From contig SXND01000246.1 of the NCBI GenBank assembly GCA_005777235.1, positions 1-36,335 of the forward strand: 36,335 nt of DNA, given 5' to 3'. The translations under genes were made by a program, and so were the position numbers. The stretch is from Pseudomonadota bacterium. GTDB taxonomy: Bacteria; Tectomicrobia; Entotheonellia; Entotheonellales; Entotheonellaceae. The notes under the pieces are model-generated. The model did no database searches, was not told the origin of the DNA, and saw only the letters and a program-made list of their open reading frames with translations. Shown here in pieces: positions 8,631 to 17,491 of this stretch; position 1 is the stretch's first letter; every line of letters starts with the position of its first letter.

Positions 8631-8665
8631 TGCCAGGCCCTCTCCTCCTCGGAGAGGGCCTGGCA
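8631..8665. terminator. Bidirectional hairpin terminator between ggt and the HU gene
   Basis: TGCCAGGCCCTCTCC pairs perfectly with GGAGAGGGCCTGGCA across a TCCTC loop, a 15-bp GC-rich stem starting 2 bp after the ggt stop and 17 bp from the end of the convergent HU gene. No U-tract follows on either side, so it may rely on stem strength or Rho. Confidence 0.75.
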
Positions 8666-8681
8666 ACACAGCGTAGCAGAT

Positions 8682-8960
8682 TTACAGGATTTTCTTCAAG
8701 CCCGGAGCGGCTTTGAAGCCCACGGTTTTACTGGCCTTGATCCGAATGGGATCGCCGGTACGTGGATTACGCCCTTTACGTGCCGCCCGTTTCTTCATCG
8801 TAAAGGTGCCAAAACCAGGGTAGGAGAAGCGGCCATCTTTCTTGATGGCTTTGCCCATAATGCCAAAGATATCCTCGATGAGTTCGCCAGCAGCTTTTTT
8901 GGTGAGATCCATCTCTTCGCTGGTTTTAACGATCTGATCAATAAACTCAGCCTTGGTCAT
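8682..8960 (-). CDS. hup: HU/IHF-family DNA-bending protein
   Basis: Nucleoid protein that binds DNA as a dimer and bends it. It has 92 residues: MTKAEFIDQIVKTSEEM, a helical dimer core, then the signature GFGTFTMKKRAARKGRNPRTG with the beta-arm, ending ASKTVGFKAAPGLKKIL. The frame is open to 9023, but family homology and length fix the start at 8960. The GRNPRTG arm with Pro at the tip is intact. The leader carries a 19-bp perfect palindrome and a likely sigma-70 promoter. Confidence 0.95.
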   Translation of the reverse strand: MTKAEFIDQIVKTSEEMDLTKKAAGELIEDIFGIMGKAIKKDGRFSYPGFGTFTMKKRAARKGRNPRTGDPIRIKASKTVGFKAAPGLKKIL

Positions 8961-9011
8961 AGATTCCCATCTCCCCCTCATCGTGCTCAGTGCAAGCACA
9001 CATATCGACGT

Positions 9012-9030
9012 GGCAGTAATCATTACTGCC
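9012..9030. promoter_or_regulatory. 19-bp perfect palindrome in the HU gene leader
   Basis: GGCAGTAATCATTACTGCC is two 9-bp arms around one central C, about 15 bp downstream of the candidate -10 and 52 bp before the HU start. Its position fits an operator or an mRNA hairpin controlling HU expression; the factor is unknown. Confidence 0.5.
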
Positions 9031-9044
9031 TACATATTTCCTAA

Positions 9045-9072
9045 AGTCTAACTACTTCCAAGCGCACGTCAA
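9045..9072 (-). promoter_or_regulatory. Candidate sigma-70 promoter of the HU gene
   Basis: On the minus strand TTGACG (9067-9072) stands 16 bp from TAGACT (9045-9050). Both hexamers are close to consensus and lie about 85-110 bp before the HU start, just upstream of the palindrome. Confidence 0.4.
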
Positions 9073-9225
9073 GGGGTTTCAAGGCACAGAAGGCCCCAAA
9101 CAGGTAAATTTTCTGCGCTAAGCATCGATGCTGGTCCCTGCAGAGGGATATTTCACGCCCTCGTGCGGCCCTCCGTCCTCCTGCACGCCTGCAAAACCCC
9201 GAGAAAGTCAGGACGGGAGCACGCA

Positions 9226-10290
9226 TCATGCATGCTGTGAGCCTGGCAGGATAGCCACCTTGAGTGCCTGCCGGGTACGCATCAGCGCAAAGGCCTCACA
9301 GAGGCGCGCCAGCGGCAGGGTGTTGGTAATAAGCGCCGCACCATCGAGATGCTTAGAGGCGAGGACGTCGAGAGCCAGGCGCACATGATAGGGCGTATTG
9401 TGGAACACCCCTTGGAGTGTCAGCTGGTCATAGTGCAAGGCATGCGTATCGAAACGCACCTGTGTATCGCCCTGACAGCCACCATAAAAGATGGCCTGTC
9501 CCCCTTTGCGCACCATCGCCACCGTTGTTTCCCAGACCTCTGGACGGCCGACGGCCTCAATCGCGACATCGACACCACGGTGGCCCTCGGTGAGGGCGCG
9601 CACCGCGGCCACTTGATCGAGCACCTCGGCATAATTGATGACCGCATCCACGCCGAACTGTTTCGCCAAGCCTAAACGCTGTGGGGCCCGACCGCAGAGA
9701 ATCACCCGCGCCCCACGCCAGGCCGCCATGGCGGCGAGCATGAGACCACTCGGCCCATCGCCGTTGACGACGACCGTATCGCCGGGGTGCATCTTTGCCA
9801 GGTCAAGACAGTGCAGCACGCAGGCCAGCGGCTCGGTGAGACACGCCACGGCGCAGGGCAGGGCATCAGGCAAGACCAGCAAGTTGGTCTGGACGACCCG
9901 TTCGGGCACGACAATGTATTCCGCATAGGCGCCATTGATGAATAAGAGATCATCGCACAGGTTCGGGAGATTGCGGCGGCAGTAGTAACACCGGTAGCAG
10001 GGGGCGGAATTATTGCCCACGACCCGCATACCCTCGTGAAACTGGCGCACCCGTGTGCCGACCTGCGCGATGGTGCCACTAAATTCGTGCCCAAAGACGG
10101 AAGGCGGGGTAATCATGCGCGCGTGCCGACCCTGCAAGAACACTTTTAGATCCGTTCCGCAGGTGGTGGCGGCTTCAATCTGGACCAGGACATCCGTCTC
10201 ACCAAGGGGCGGGACTGGCACCGTCTCCAACGTCACGTGACTCGGGCCATGCAGGATGGCCGCCTGCATACTCTGCGGCGTCGTGCTCAT
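9226..10290 (-). CDS. Zinc-dependent MDR alcohol/polyol-type dehydrogenase
   Basis: An NAD(P)-dependent medium-chain dehydrogenase of 354 residues. Catalytic zinc ligands are C44 (TTCGTD) and H68-E69 (FGHEFSG); the structural zinc loop has C98, C101, C104 and C112. The Rossmann domain shows VVNGDGPSGLMLAAMAAW, a slightly altered GxGxxG (GDGPSG). It resembles threonine/sorbitol dehydrogenases and L-idonate-like enzymes, oxidising a secondary alcohol. The substrate cannot be decided from the sequence. The gene stands alone between the HU leader and a small repeat element. Confidence 0.88.
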   Translation of the reverse strand: MSTTPQSMQAAILHGPSHVTLETVPVPPLGETDVLVQIEAATTCGTDLKVFLQGRHARMITPPSVFGHEFSGTIAQVGTRVRQFHEGMRVVGNNSAPCYRCYYCRRNLPNLCDDLLFINGAYAEYIVVPERVVQTNLLVLPDALPCAVACLTEPLACVLHCLDLAKMHPGDTVVVNGDGPSGLMLAAMAAWRGARVILCGRAPQRLGLAKQFGVDAVINYAEVLDQVAAVRALTEGHRGVDVAIEAVGRPEVWETTVAMVRKGGQAIFYGGCQGDTQVRFDTHALHYDQLTLQGVFHNTPYHVRLALDVLASKHLDGAALITNTLPLARLCEAFALMRTRQALKVAILPGSQHA

Positions 10291-10322
10291 AATGGATTTC
10301 CTATGAAGAATGTCGCGTGACG

Positions 10323-10487
10323 GGTGCTAGATGTCCATGTCATAAATACACTGCCAGTTGTACCCCTGCGCGGGCCAGGCCCGCTCCTACAGAGATCCCT
10401 CCGTCGCACAGATTGTCTGTAGGAGCGGGCCTGGCCCGCGAGGCACCCCGATTGGCACAGGACTTACGACATGGACATCTAGGCACC
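10323..10487. mobile_element. 165-bp MITE-like element with a REP pair inside
   Basis: Imperfect terminal inverted repeats of about 24 bp (10323-10345 and 10464-10487) include a perfect 15-bp core, CTAGATGTCCATGTC / GACATGGACATCTAG. Inside, 10369-10393 and 10416-10440 form perfect 25-bp inverted copies of a TGTAGGAGCGGGCC-type REP, the sequence class known from Pseudomonas (REPIN), separated by 22 bp. No target-site duplication is evident. The right terminal repeat supplies the stop codon of the adjoining synthase gene. Confidence 0.75.
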
Positions 10488-11342
10488 CCCAAGGCGGATC
10501 TGGCCGAACACCTGCAGGGCAATCCACACTTTCTGCAGCATGGGTAGGCTGGTACGCCCCCGAAACACGTTGTAGCGCTGCCGGGCAATTTTGCGCAGGG
10601 TGGTGCGATACAGCGCGGCCATAATTTCTGGTGCGATTAAGCGCGCACGATCCCCTGGCACGAGACAGGCTGCAGCCTGCTGGTAATACCCCAGCGCGCG
10701 CTGCTCCTGAAACTGCATCAAGGCGATGAAGGCGTCCGTATAGCGCTGCTGCAAGAGATCGGTTTCGGGGTAGTGAAAGGTGGCCAAATCCTCCAGCGGG
10801 ACATAGATGCGCCCGCGTTCGGCGTCCTCTTGCACATCCCGGATAATGTTGGTGAGTTGCAGTGCCAACCCCAGATGGCGGGCGTACGTGTGCACGGGGG
10901 CATGGTCGGCGTCAAAGATGGGGAGGCAGGCCAAGCCAATGACCGACGCGACGCGGTAGCAATACTGTGCTAAGTCTGCGAAGGTGGCATAGCGGTGAAT
11001 GGTCAGATCCATCTCCACACCGCGAATGAGCTCGTCAAAATGCTCTTGCGGGATGGCATACTGCTGCACGGTGCGGTATAGCGCCCGGGTGATCTGATGG
11101 GTGGGTCTGCCGTGATAGCAAGCGTCAAGTTCACGACGCCACGCTTGGAGCAGGACTTGCGGCGTGGTCACCGTGTGGTCATCGTCGGTAATATCGTCAC
11201 AGTAGCGGCAAAAGGCATACACGGAGTAGATGGCGTCACGCTGGGCTTTCGGTAAAAAGAGGAAGGCGTAATAAAAATTCTTCGCATGCTGTCGTGTCAC
11301 AGCACGGCAATACGCAAAGGCCTCGTGGGCGTCTCCCTGCAC
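10479..11342 (-). CDS. Squalene/phytoene synthase family (probably HpnD-like)
   Basis: Condenses two prenyl diphosphates head-to-head. In HpnD two farnesyl diphosphates give presqualene diphosphate for hopanoids. The 287-residue chain shows NFYYAFLFLPKAQRDAIYSV, the first Asp-rich motif DDITDD, YCYRVASVIGL and the second motif NIIRDVQEDAERGRIYVPLE. HpnD is preferred over phytoene synthase from FYYAFLFLP and the EMDL-RYATF segment, but CrtB is possible. The start is GTG at 11342 with AAGGAG 6 nt upstream. The TAG at 10479 lies inside the repeat element's terminus, so the last residues (IRLGGA) may have been altered by insertion. No hpnC/hpnE neighbour is present. Confidence 0.85.
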   Translation of the reverse strand: MQGDAHEAFAYCRAVTRQHAKNFYYAFLFLPKAQRDAIYSVYAFCRYCDDITDDDHTVTTPQVLLQAWRRELDACYHGRPTHQITRALYRTVQQYAIPQEHFDELIRGVEMDLTIHRYATFADLAQYCYRVASVIGLACLPIFDADHAPVHTYARHLGLALQLTNIIRDVQEDAERGRIYVPLEDLATFHYPETDLLQQRYTDAFIALMQFQEQRALGYYQQAAACLVPGDRARLIAPEIMAALYRTTLRKIARQRYNVFRGRTSLPMLQKVWIALQVFGQIRLGGA

Positions 11343-11622
11343 GTGTGGCTCCTTGTCCTCCTACCAGTGGCCCGCGCTGGGCGCGTGACCTCTGTATGTC
11401 TCGTCCTACGCGGGTGCAGTATTGTCGCAAATCTTGCCCTCTGACACAATAGGGAAGGGGGAGGGGGCGGAGCGCGTGCATGCGTCGGCACCATGCCGGC
11501 GCGTCGCAGACACCACCTTATGGCTCGACTGGGTGCACCGTTGTGATAGCATACCCCACGACAGAGACGCCGGACTCACGTTGGGACCGCGCGCTTGTCC
11601 CGTAGCCACATCAGGAGACACC

Positions 11623-14070
11623 ATGGACGTTCAGAAGCCCCAGCCATGTCCCAGTCCAATGCCGATAGCGCCAGGAGACGCCCTCCGGGTCACGGCTGCC
11701 GCCCTGCGCTGGTCCTGTGACGAAGCGTGGCTGGCGTTTGCCACCACGGATGAGGTAGAGCCACGCACTGGGATGGTTGGTCAGGACGATGCCATCGAGG
11801 CGTTGCGCTTCGGGCTCGACGTGGCAGGCCCGGGACAAAACGTCTTTGTGCGTGGCTTGCCGGGCAGCGGACGGCTGCCCCTGGTGCGGCAGCTCATTGA
11901 AGACATCCGGACGAGCTGTCCGTTGGTCGATGACTGCTGCTATGTGCACAACTTTACGCGCCCGGACCACCCGTGCCTCCTGCGCGTGCCCCGAGGTCGG
12001 GGCCTAGCCCTGAGCCATGGCCTCGACGACCTCATCGTCTTCATCCAACGCGATTTGGGGGCCTTGCTCGCTGCTGACGCGCTGCGCACCCAGCACGCCG
12101 CCCTCGATGATCACCTGCAGGAGGCCATCCGCCGCGTCGGCGGCCCGCTGGAGGCGGAACTGCAGGCCAACCAGCTTGCCCTCGTCCCGCTCCAGGCCGG
12201 CAATACCGTGCAACCAACACTGCTGCCAGTGATCGACGGACAGCCGATCACGCCCGAACGTTTTCGCGAGCTGCGCACCCAGGGCAGTATCGATGAGACA
12301 AGCGCGGAACGGATCTACGATCAACTCAACGTCTTCGGCCAGCGCGTTGCGGCCCTTGGCGAGCAGATCGCCCGACTCCAGCAGGCCCATCGCACCGAGG
12401 TGCAGCAGCTCTATGCCCAGGAGGCCAGGCGCCTCCTGCAGCACCAGGTGCGGCCGCTGGTCGAGACGTTTGCCCAGCCATCCGTAGTCCGTTTCCTCGA
12501 CGAAGTGGTGGACGATGTCGTGACACGTCGCCTCGCCACCCTGGCGCAAGACACGACATTTACCCAGCTCTACCGCGTCAATGTCGTACTGCCACACGGG
12601 CCGGATGAGCCCTGTCCCATGGTCATAGAAAGCGCCCCCACCATGATCAATCTCCTCGGCCTGATTGAGCGCGAATGGCTTGCCGGTGGCACGGTGCGCT
12701 CCGATCACATGATGATCCGGGCTGGGGCGCTGCTGCGAGCCGATGGCGGGTTTCTCATCCTCGAAGCCCGCGACGTCCTGGCCGAGCCGGGGGCCTGGAA
12801 GGTGCTGGTGCGCACGCTGCGTACGGGGCGTCTCGACATCATGCCCGCCGAGTTCGCTGGCGCCTGGTCTGGCCCGATGCTGACCCCGGAGCCGATTGCC
12901 ATCCACGTCAAGGTGATCCTGCTCGGCGACTCCGGCGTGTACGCTCTGCTCGATGGCCAGGATCCAGACTTTGCCCAGCTCTTCAAGGTGCTGGCTGATT
13001 TTGATACTTCGATTGCGCGTGACCAAGACGGGGTGCGGGCCTATGCCGGACTCCTGGCCCACCTCATCCGCCAGGAGCATTTGCTGCCGTTGACGCGCGA
13101 CGCCGTGGTCGCCCTGACCGAAAGCGGCGCGCGCATTGCGGCCCGGCGTGATCGCCTTACCACCCAGTTCAGTCGCCTGGCGGACATTGCCCGCGAAGCC
13201 ACCTTTGTGGCCCGTCGGGCTGGCGCCCAGACCGTAACCGGGGCGCACATCCAGGAGACCCTGGCCCGACGCCGGCACCGCGCCGACCTGCCGGCGCGGC
13301 ATTTCCGCACCTTGGTCGCTGAGGGCACCATGCGCATCCAGACCACAGGGGCGGAGGTGGGGCAGATCAACGGTCTCGCCGTGATGCACGCCGGGCCGCT
13401 GGTGTACGGCTTCCCGGCCCGTATTACCGCCACCATTGCCCCCGGCACGGCTGGCGCGATCAATATCGAGCACGAGGCCGACCTCTCGGGGGCCATTCAC
13501 ACCAAGGGTTTTTACATTCTGGGTGGGCTGCTGCGCTTTTTGCTGCGCCCGTCGCATCCGCTAGCCTTCTCAGCGTCGCTTGCCTTTGAGCAGAGCTACG
13601 GCGGCATTGATGGCGATTCCGCCTCCGGTGCTGAGATGTGCTGTCTGTTGAGTGCGCTGACTGACGTGCCCTTGCGTCAGGATCTGGCCATGACGGGCGC
13701 TATTGACCAGCTGGGCCACATCCAGCCTATTGGCGCGGTGAGCAACAAAATCGAGGGTTTTTTTGACACCTGCCAGGATATGGGCCTGACCGGCACGCAG
13801 GGGGTGCTGATGCCCCAGGCCAACCTGGGCGAGCTGATGCTGCGCCCGGATGTGGTGGCGGCCTGTGAGGCGGGACGGTTCCATGTGTACGCTGTGGAGA
13901 CAATCCACCAGGCCCTGGAGCTGCTCACGGGACGCCCGGCGGGCACGCGGGACGCGCACGGCCATTATCCAGCGCATACGCTGCTGCAGATGGCCGTGCA
14001 ACGGGCGCAGGACTACTGGCGCATGGCGTCCGCTAGTGCTGCCCAGCCCGCCACCCCAGCGGGGGCCTGA
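11623..14070 (+). CDS. Lon-like protease with AAA_32 module (LonB/LonC-like, COG1067)
   Basis: A cytoplasmic serine-lysine protease of 815 residues. The start at 11623 follows CAGGAGACACC; the longer open frame to 11422 has no homology. Residues 78-85 are GLPGSGRL, a Walker-A position lacking the usual Lys and Ser/Thr, followed by an inserted helical region (about 130-300). DGGFLILEARDVL is typical of the AAA_32 group. The C-terminal Lon domain has catalytic S666 (GDSASGAEM) and K709 (VSNKIEGFF), 43 residues apart as in E. coli Lon. A degenerate ATP site recalls LonC-type proteases, so ATP-independent action is possible. It converges on the AAA-TPR gene with only 13 bp between the stops. Confidence 0.9.
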   Translation: MDVQKPQPCPSPMPIAPGDALRVTAAALRWSCDEAWLAFATTDEVEPRTGMVGQDDAIEALRFGLDVAGPGQNVFVRGLPGSGRLPLVRQLIEDIRTSCPLVDDCCYVHNFTRPDHPCLLRVPRGRGLALSHGLDDLIVFIQRDLGALLAADALRTQHAALDDHLQEAIRRVGGPLEAELQANQLALVPLQAGNTVQPTLLPVIDGQPITPERFRELRTQGSIDETSAERIYDQLNVFGQRVAALGEQIARLQQAHRTEVQQLYAQEARRLLQHQVRPLVETFAQPSVVRFLDEVVDDVVTRRLATLAQDTTFTQLYRVNVVLPHGPDEPCPMVIESAPTMINLLGLIEREWLAGGTVRSDHMMIRAGALLRADGGFLILEARDVLAEPGAWKVLVRTLRTGRLDIMPAEFAGAWSGPMLTPEPIAIHVKVILLGDSGVYALLDGQDPDFAQLFKVLADFDTSIARDQDGVRAYAGLLAHLIRQEHLLPLTRDAVVALTESGARIAARRDRLTTQFSRLADIAREATFVARRAGAQTVTGAHIQETLARRRHRADLPARHFRTLVAEGTMRIQTTGAEVGQINGLAVMHAGPLVYGFPARITATIAPGTAGAINIEHEADLSGAIHTKGFYILGGLLRFLLRPSHPLAFSASLAFEQSYGGIDGDSASGAEMCCLLSALTDVPLRQDLAMTGAIDQLGHIQPIGAVSNKIEGFFDTCQDMGLTGTQGVLMPQANLGELMLRPDVVAACEAGRFHVYAVETIHQALELLTGRPAGTRDAHGHYPAHTLLQMAVQRAQDYWRMASASAAQPATPAGA

Positions 14071-14083
14071 GCGCCATGGCAGG

Positions 14084-17000
14084 TCAGTCCGCTTCCCAGA
14101 AGCGCCATGGCCCTTCAAAGTGCTCGCGCCGGAGCGCCAGTGGACCAGCAATGGTTTTGTCTTCCTCCAAGCGTACCACGCCGGTCACCGGCACGACGAG
14201 CAGGACTTCCAACAGACGAGCGGCGTACAGCATGGAGGTATGGTAGACCAGATCGGTGTCATGGCTCTCCTGCGGCGTCAGCGCCTGCAGCGCGGGGAGC
14301 TTGGTCAGGGGACGCAAGGCCTGCACCAACGCCCTGGCGGCGGGTTCGACAATCTCGAAACGGCCCTCTTTGGCACGGAGGACGTTGCAGAAAAATCGCA
14401 GGTAGTCAGCTGCGTTGTGCGCCTCGATGGTGATAATGCCGCGCGCCCTGAGAGCGTGGATAGGCGGTGAGGTACCATCCAACAAACAGGCGCCGTCCTC
14501 AGCAGCGATGAGGTCTAAGGCCCCTGCTTGGCCGTCACGGTTGGCGTGCACCTGGTACAGGCTCCAGGGTGAAAAACTAAGCGCACGCTGATCAATCCGC
14601 TGGATCTCCAGGTGCGGCTGCGCCAAGGCGCGTGCCAGATTGTCGTCATAGGCAACTGCCGTGCGCAAGAGCTGTTGGGCCTGAGCTTTACTCAGTGTGT
14701 GCCAGGCGGTGTACAGCAGAGGCCGTAGTGTCTGCTCCAGACGCTGACGCGCCCGGTAGGGGTGGAGGATACGCGCGTAATCCGTGGCTGCGAAGATGGG
14801 AGGCGGCTCGGCGGCAATCGTGTGCCACGCGCTCTGCCCTTGTTCAAGACGCAGTTGCCGTTGAGCCGTATGCAGGAGCTGCTGTACGGCACGCTCCGTC
14901 TCGTCGGGCGGATCCCCCAAAGCATGGAGGTATTGCTCGATGACCGGTTCCAGCAGGCGGCGCTGTTCGACTGGGAGCTGCAAGAGCACGCGCTTATCCC
15001 GTTGCTCAACAAAGGCCACCGCCACGGACAGCAGGCGCAGTGGTACGTGCATGGCCTCGTACTGGGCGGCCAGAGCCTGCCAGCTCTCGTACCATTGGCG
15101 GGCGACAGCAGGGCCAAGCCATGGGATGGCGAAGCGCGGCAAGCGCTGCACCAGGAGACTGCCGAGTTCCGCCAACAAGCCGGCCTCGTGAAAGACTTCT
15201 ACGTAGGTCGAGATATAGCGTTTCCACACCTCTGGCGCTTGGGTTTTCAGCAGCAGACTGACAATCCCACCGTAGTCCTCAGTAATTGCTATATGATGTG
15301 TTTTACATTCTTGCAACCAGTCAACCAGGGCTTGTCGTCCTTGGGCCCATTGCCCTGTGGCCATGAGTATATCGCTGTAGACCCAGTATGACTTGAGAGA
15401 GGCACGTGTCGTGTCGAGGGTGCAACCCTTCTCGAAAGCCGCTTGCGCTTCGGCAAGGCGACTTGCATAGTTCAGGAAGGTCGTATAACGCATCCAGGTG
15501 ACATGGTCTGTTGGCGAGAGTTGCAAGGCATGCTCCACACAGTCAATCGCCTCGTCAACACGACCCAAGCGGCAGAGCAAAACAGCTGTATCTCTCCATC
15601 CTCGCGCATCTTCCGGGAACATCTCTGTGAGGAAACGCAAGCTAGCGCTAGCCGCTTGATAGTACCCGAGTTGATCAAGCGACAAAGCGAGCCCGCGCCA
15701 GGCTGTGATGTCTCGCAACCTCTTGTCCAACACAGCGATTGCCGTGGGAATAATCTCACGATGTCGCTGCAACATACCGAGAAGCAGGATGCGACCTTTC
15801 TGTTGTGCCGCTGCTTCCGAGGCGCCCTCCAACTGTTCTAGCGCGCGCGCCGCCACCTCCATGCCCTCACTTTCACGGCCAAGACGGAGAAGGTTGGAGG
15901 CGTGGTTGTACGCCAGAATCCGGTCCTGCGGAGCCAACGCAAAGGCTTTCCCAGACGCCTCCAGCGCTTCGGCCAAGCGACCGGCTCTCTGCAACACAAA
16001 GTCGAACTGATTCCAGGCCAACAATTCGTGCGGAAACTTTTGGACCCCCTCCTTCCAGAGATTGAGCAAGGCCTCTTCATGACCCAACATTGCGAGGCTC
16101 GCTCCCAGGGCGTACCAATGACGCAAGTGCTGTGGCTCACGCTTGAGCAGCTCGCGCCCAAGCTCGACCGCGTCGGCATGATTGCCAGAGTCCGCACAAC
16201 GTTGGAAGTCTTGGAGCAGACCGGGGACTACAGCATCGTACTCCATGGCCATGGCTGCTTCTACAGCCCTGCGTTGCCAGGGCTGCGCCGGGGTAATCTG
16301 CTCCAGCATCGTCATCAGGTCGACCAGCGGGAACCAGGCGCGCAAAAAGGCCACAAAAATCGGGATCGCGTCGCCCCGCTGCTCCTTGGTATTGAGCGCC
16401 AGGCGCATCAACGGCTCACGCAACTCATAGCGCGACAGCCGACCATCCTCCAGGGCTTGCACATAGCCGAGATCGCGGAGTTTGACCAGCTCACTGGAGA
16501 CCGCTTGCGGGGAATGCAAGGCCGCGGTAGCAATCTCCTTCACCGGGATGGGAGCCGGGCTGCGGCGGATGATGTCCACCAGATTTCTCTGCATCGGCGC
16601 CAGGCGTTGCATACGGCCCTGATAATAAGGCGTCAGCTCATTCACCAGTTTCATAAAGGGCTCGACCAATTCATCGAGAGTCTCCCAAGTGAGAAATTGA
16701 TGAAAGATCACGTAGATGCGTGGATTGCCGCCCGCCAGATGATGAATCGCCCGGACACGCGCCCGCCCGACCGCGGTGTTGAGCATGGCGGCCAACGGCT
16801 CCGCGTCGCGCGCGCGCGCGATCCGCATGAGCATCTGCACTGCCTCCTCAAAACCCAGAGGTGTGAGAAATTCGCGTAGAAAACCCCCGTAAAAGGGCTG
16901 CTCCTGGTCAGCGATGACGGGATCAAGCAGGCTGATCGATGTGGCCAGGATGGTGGTATTGGCGTAGGTCTGTAAAAAAGCGCGCAGTTGATGCTGCCCG

Positions 17001-17491
17001 TCCTTGCCCAGCGCCTTGCAGATGTCATCGAAATTTTCCGTCAGTATCAGGAGGGTTTTGTCGCCCAGAAAGCGCCGCAGCAGCGCTTCGGCAGCCTGGG
17101 CAAACGTCTCTACAGGCAACTGCTGCAAGCGCGTGATCTCGGCGGTCAAGGCATCATCGTGATATTCGTTGGCCAGTTGCTGCAGCACACTCAAGAGCAG
17201 GAGAGGATACGAGGCCACGCTCCACGGGTCTTCTTGCAGCCAGGCAATGCGCAGGGCGGCATCAAGGCCCGCGTCAGCACGGATGCGGTGGTACAACAAC
17301 GCCACCAGATGGGTTTTGCCAATACCCCGTGGCCCAATGACCAGCATGTAGTATTTGGCCGCCGTAGTCGCGCTCAGACGAATGCGTTCGAGCAGCCGCT
17401 CGGCCAGCTCCTGGCGGGCCACGAAAATCGCCTCCAGGAAGGCATGGTCGTGCATACTGGGGGTAAATGAATACAGGTTGGCGCTGCTCAT
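14084..17491 (-). CDS. Large AAA/STAND-like ATPase with TPR repeats and an unassigned C-terminal domain
   Basis: A protein of 1135 residues. The NTPase part has Walker A GPRGIGKT (53-60), Walker B TLLILTENFDDI (146-157) and a winged-helix-like region after about 290 (PIPVKEIATAALHSPQAVSS). From about 430 to 800 it is built of TPR-like helical pairs (GNHADAVELGRELLKREPQH, ALGASLAMLGHEEALLNLWK and others). The last 150 residues contain LDGTSPPIHALRARGIITIE and YLRFFCNVLRAKEGRFEIVE, a domain I cannot name. The start at 17491 overlaps the upstream ATPase stop as ATGA, so translation is coupled. NTPase plus TPR sensor is the architecture of STAND proteins, many of which act in defence or signalling; no effector such as a nuclease, TIR or protease is recognisable. 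Confidence 0.85.
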   Translation of the reverse strand: MSSANLYSFTPSMHDHAFLEAIFVARQELAERLLERIRLSATTAAKYYMLVIGPRGIGKTHLVALLYHRIRADAGLDAALRIAWLQEDPWSVASYPLLLLSVLQQLANEYHDDALTAEITRLQQLPVETFAQAAEALLRRFLGDKTLLILTENFDDICKALGKDGQHQLRAFLQTYANTTILATSISLLDPVIADQEQPFYGGFLREFLTPLGFEEAVQMLMRIARARDAEPLAAMLNTAVGRARVRAIHHLAGGNPRIYVIFHQFLTWETLDELVEPFMKLVNELTPYYQGRMQRLAPMQRNLVDIIRRSPAPIPVKEIATAALHSPQAVSSELVKLRDLGYVQALEDGRLSRYELREPLMRLALNTKEQRGDAIPIFVAFLRAWFPLVDLMTMLEQITPAQPWQRRAVEAAMAMEYDAVVPGLLQDFQRCADSGNHADAVELGRELLKREPQHLRHWYALGASLAMLGHEEALLNLWKEGVQKFPHELLAWNQFDFVLQRAGRLAEALEASGKAFALAPQDRILAYNHASNLLRLGRESEGMEVAARALEQLEGASEAAAQQKGRILLLGMLQRHREIIPTAIAVLDKRLRDITAWRGLALSLDQLGYYQAASASLRFLTEMFPEDARGWRDTAVLLCRLGRVDEAIDCVEHALQLSPTDHVTWMRYTTFLNYASRLAEAQAAFEKGCTLDTTRASLKSYWVYSDILMATGQWAQGRQALVDWLQECKTHHIAITEDYGGIVSLLLKTQAPEVWKRYISTYVEVFHEAGLLAELGSLLVQRLPRFAIPWLGPAVARQWYESWQALAAQYEAMHVPLRLLSVAVAFVEQRDKRVLLQLPVEQRRLLEPVIEQYLHALGDPPDETERAVQQLLHTAQRQLRLEQGQSAWHTIAAEPPPIFAATDYARILHPYRARQRLEQTLRPLLYTAWHTLSKAQAQQLLRTAVAYDDNLARALAQPHLEIQRIDQRALSFSPWSLYQVHANRDGQAGALDLIAAEDGACLLDGTSPPIHALRARGIITIEAHNAADYLRFFCNVLRAKEGRFEIVEPAARALVQALRPLTKLPALQALTPQESHDTDLVYHTSMLYAARLLEVLLVVPVTGVVRLEEDKTIAGPLALRREHFEGPWRFWEAD

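Noticed and set aside
12004..13557. 517-codon open frame on the minus strand across the Lon-like gene
   Set aside because: It is antisense to conserved protease sequence and has no homology or ribosome binding site; a GC-rich shadow.
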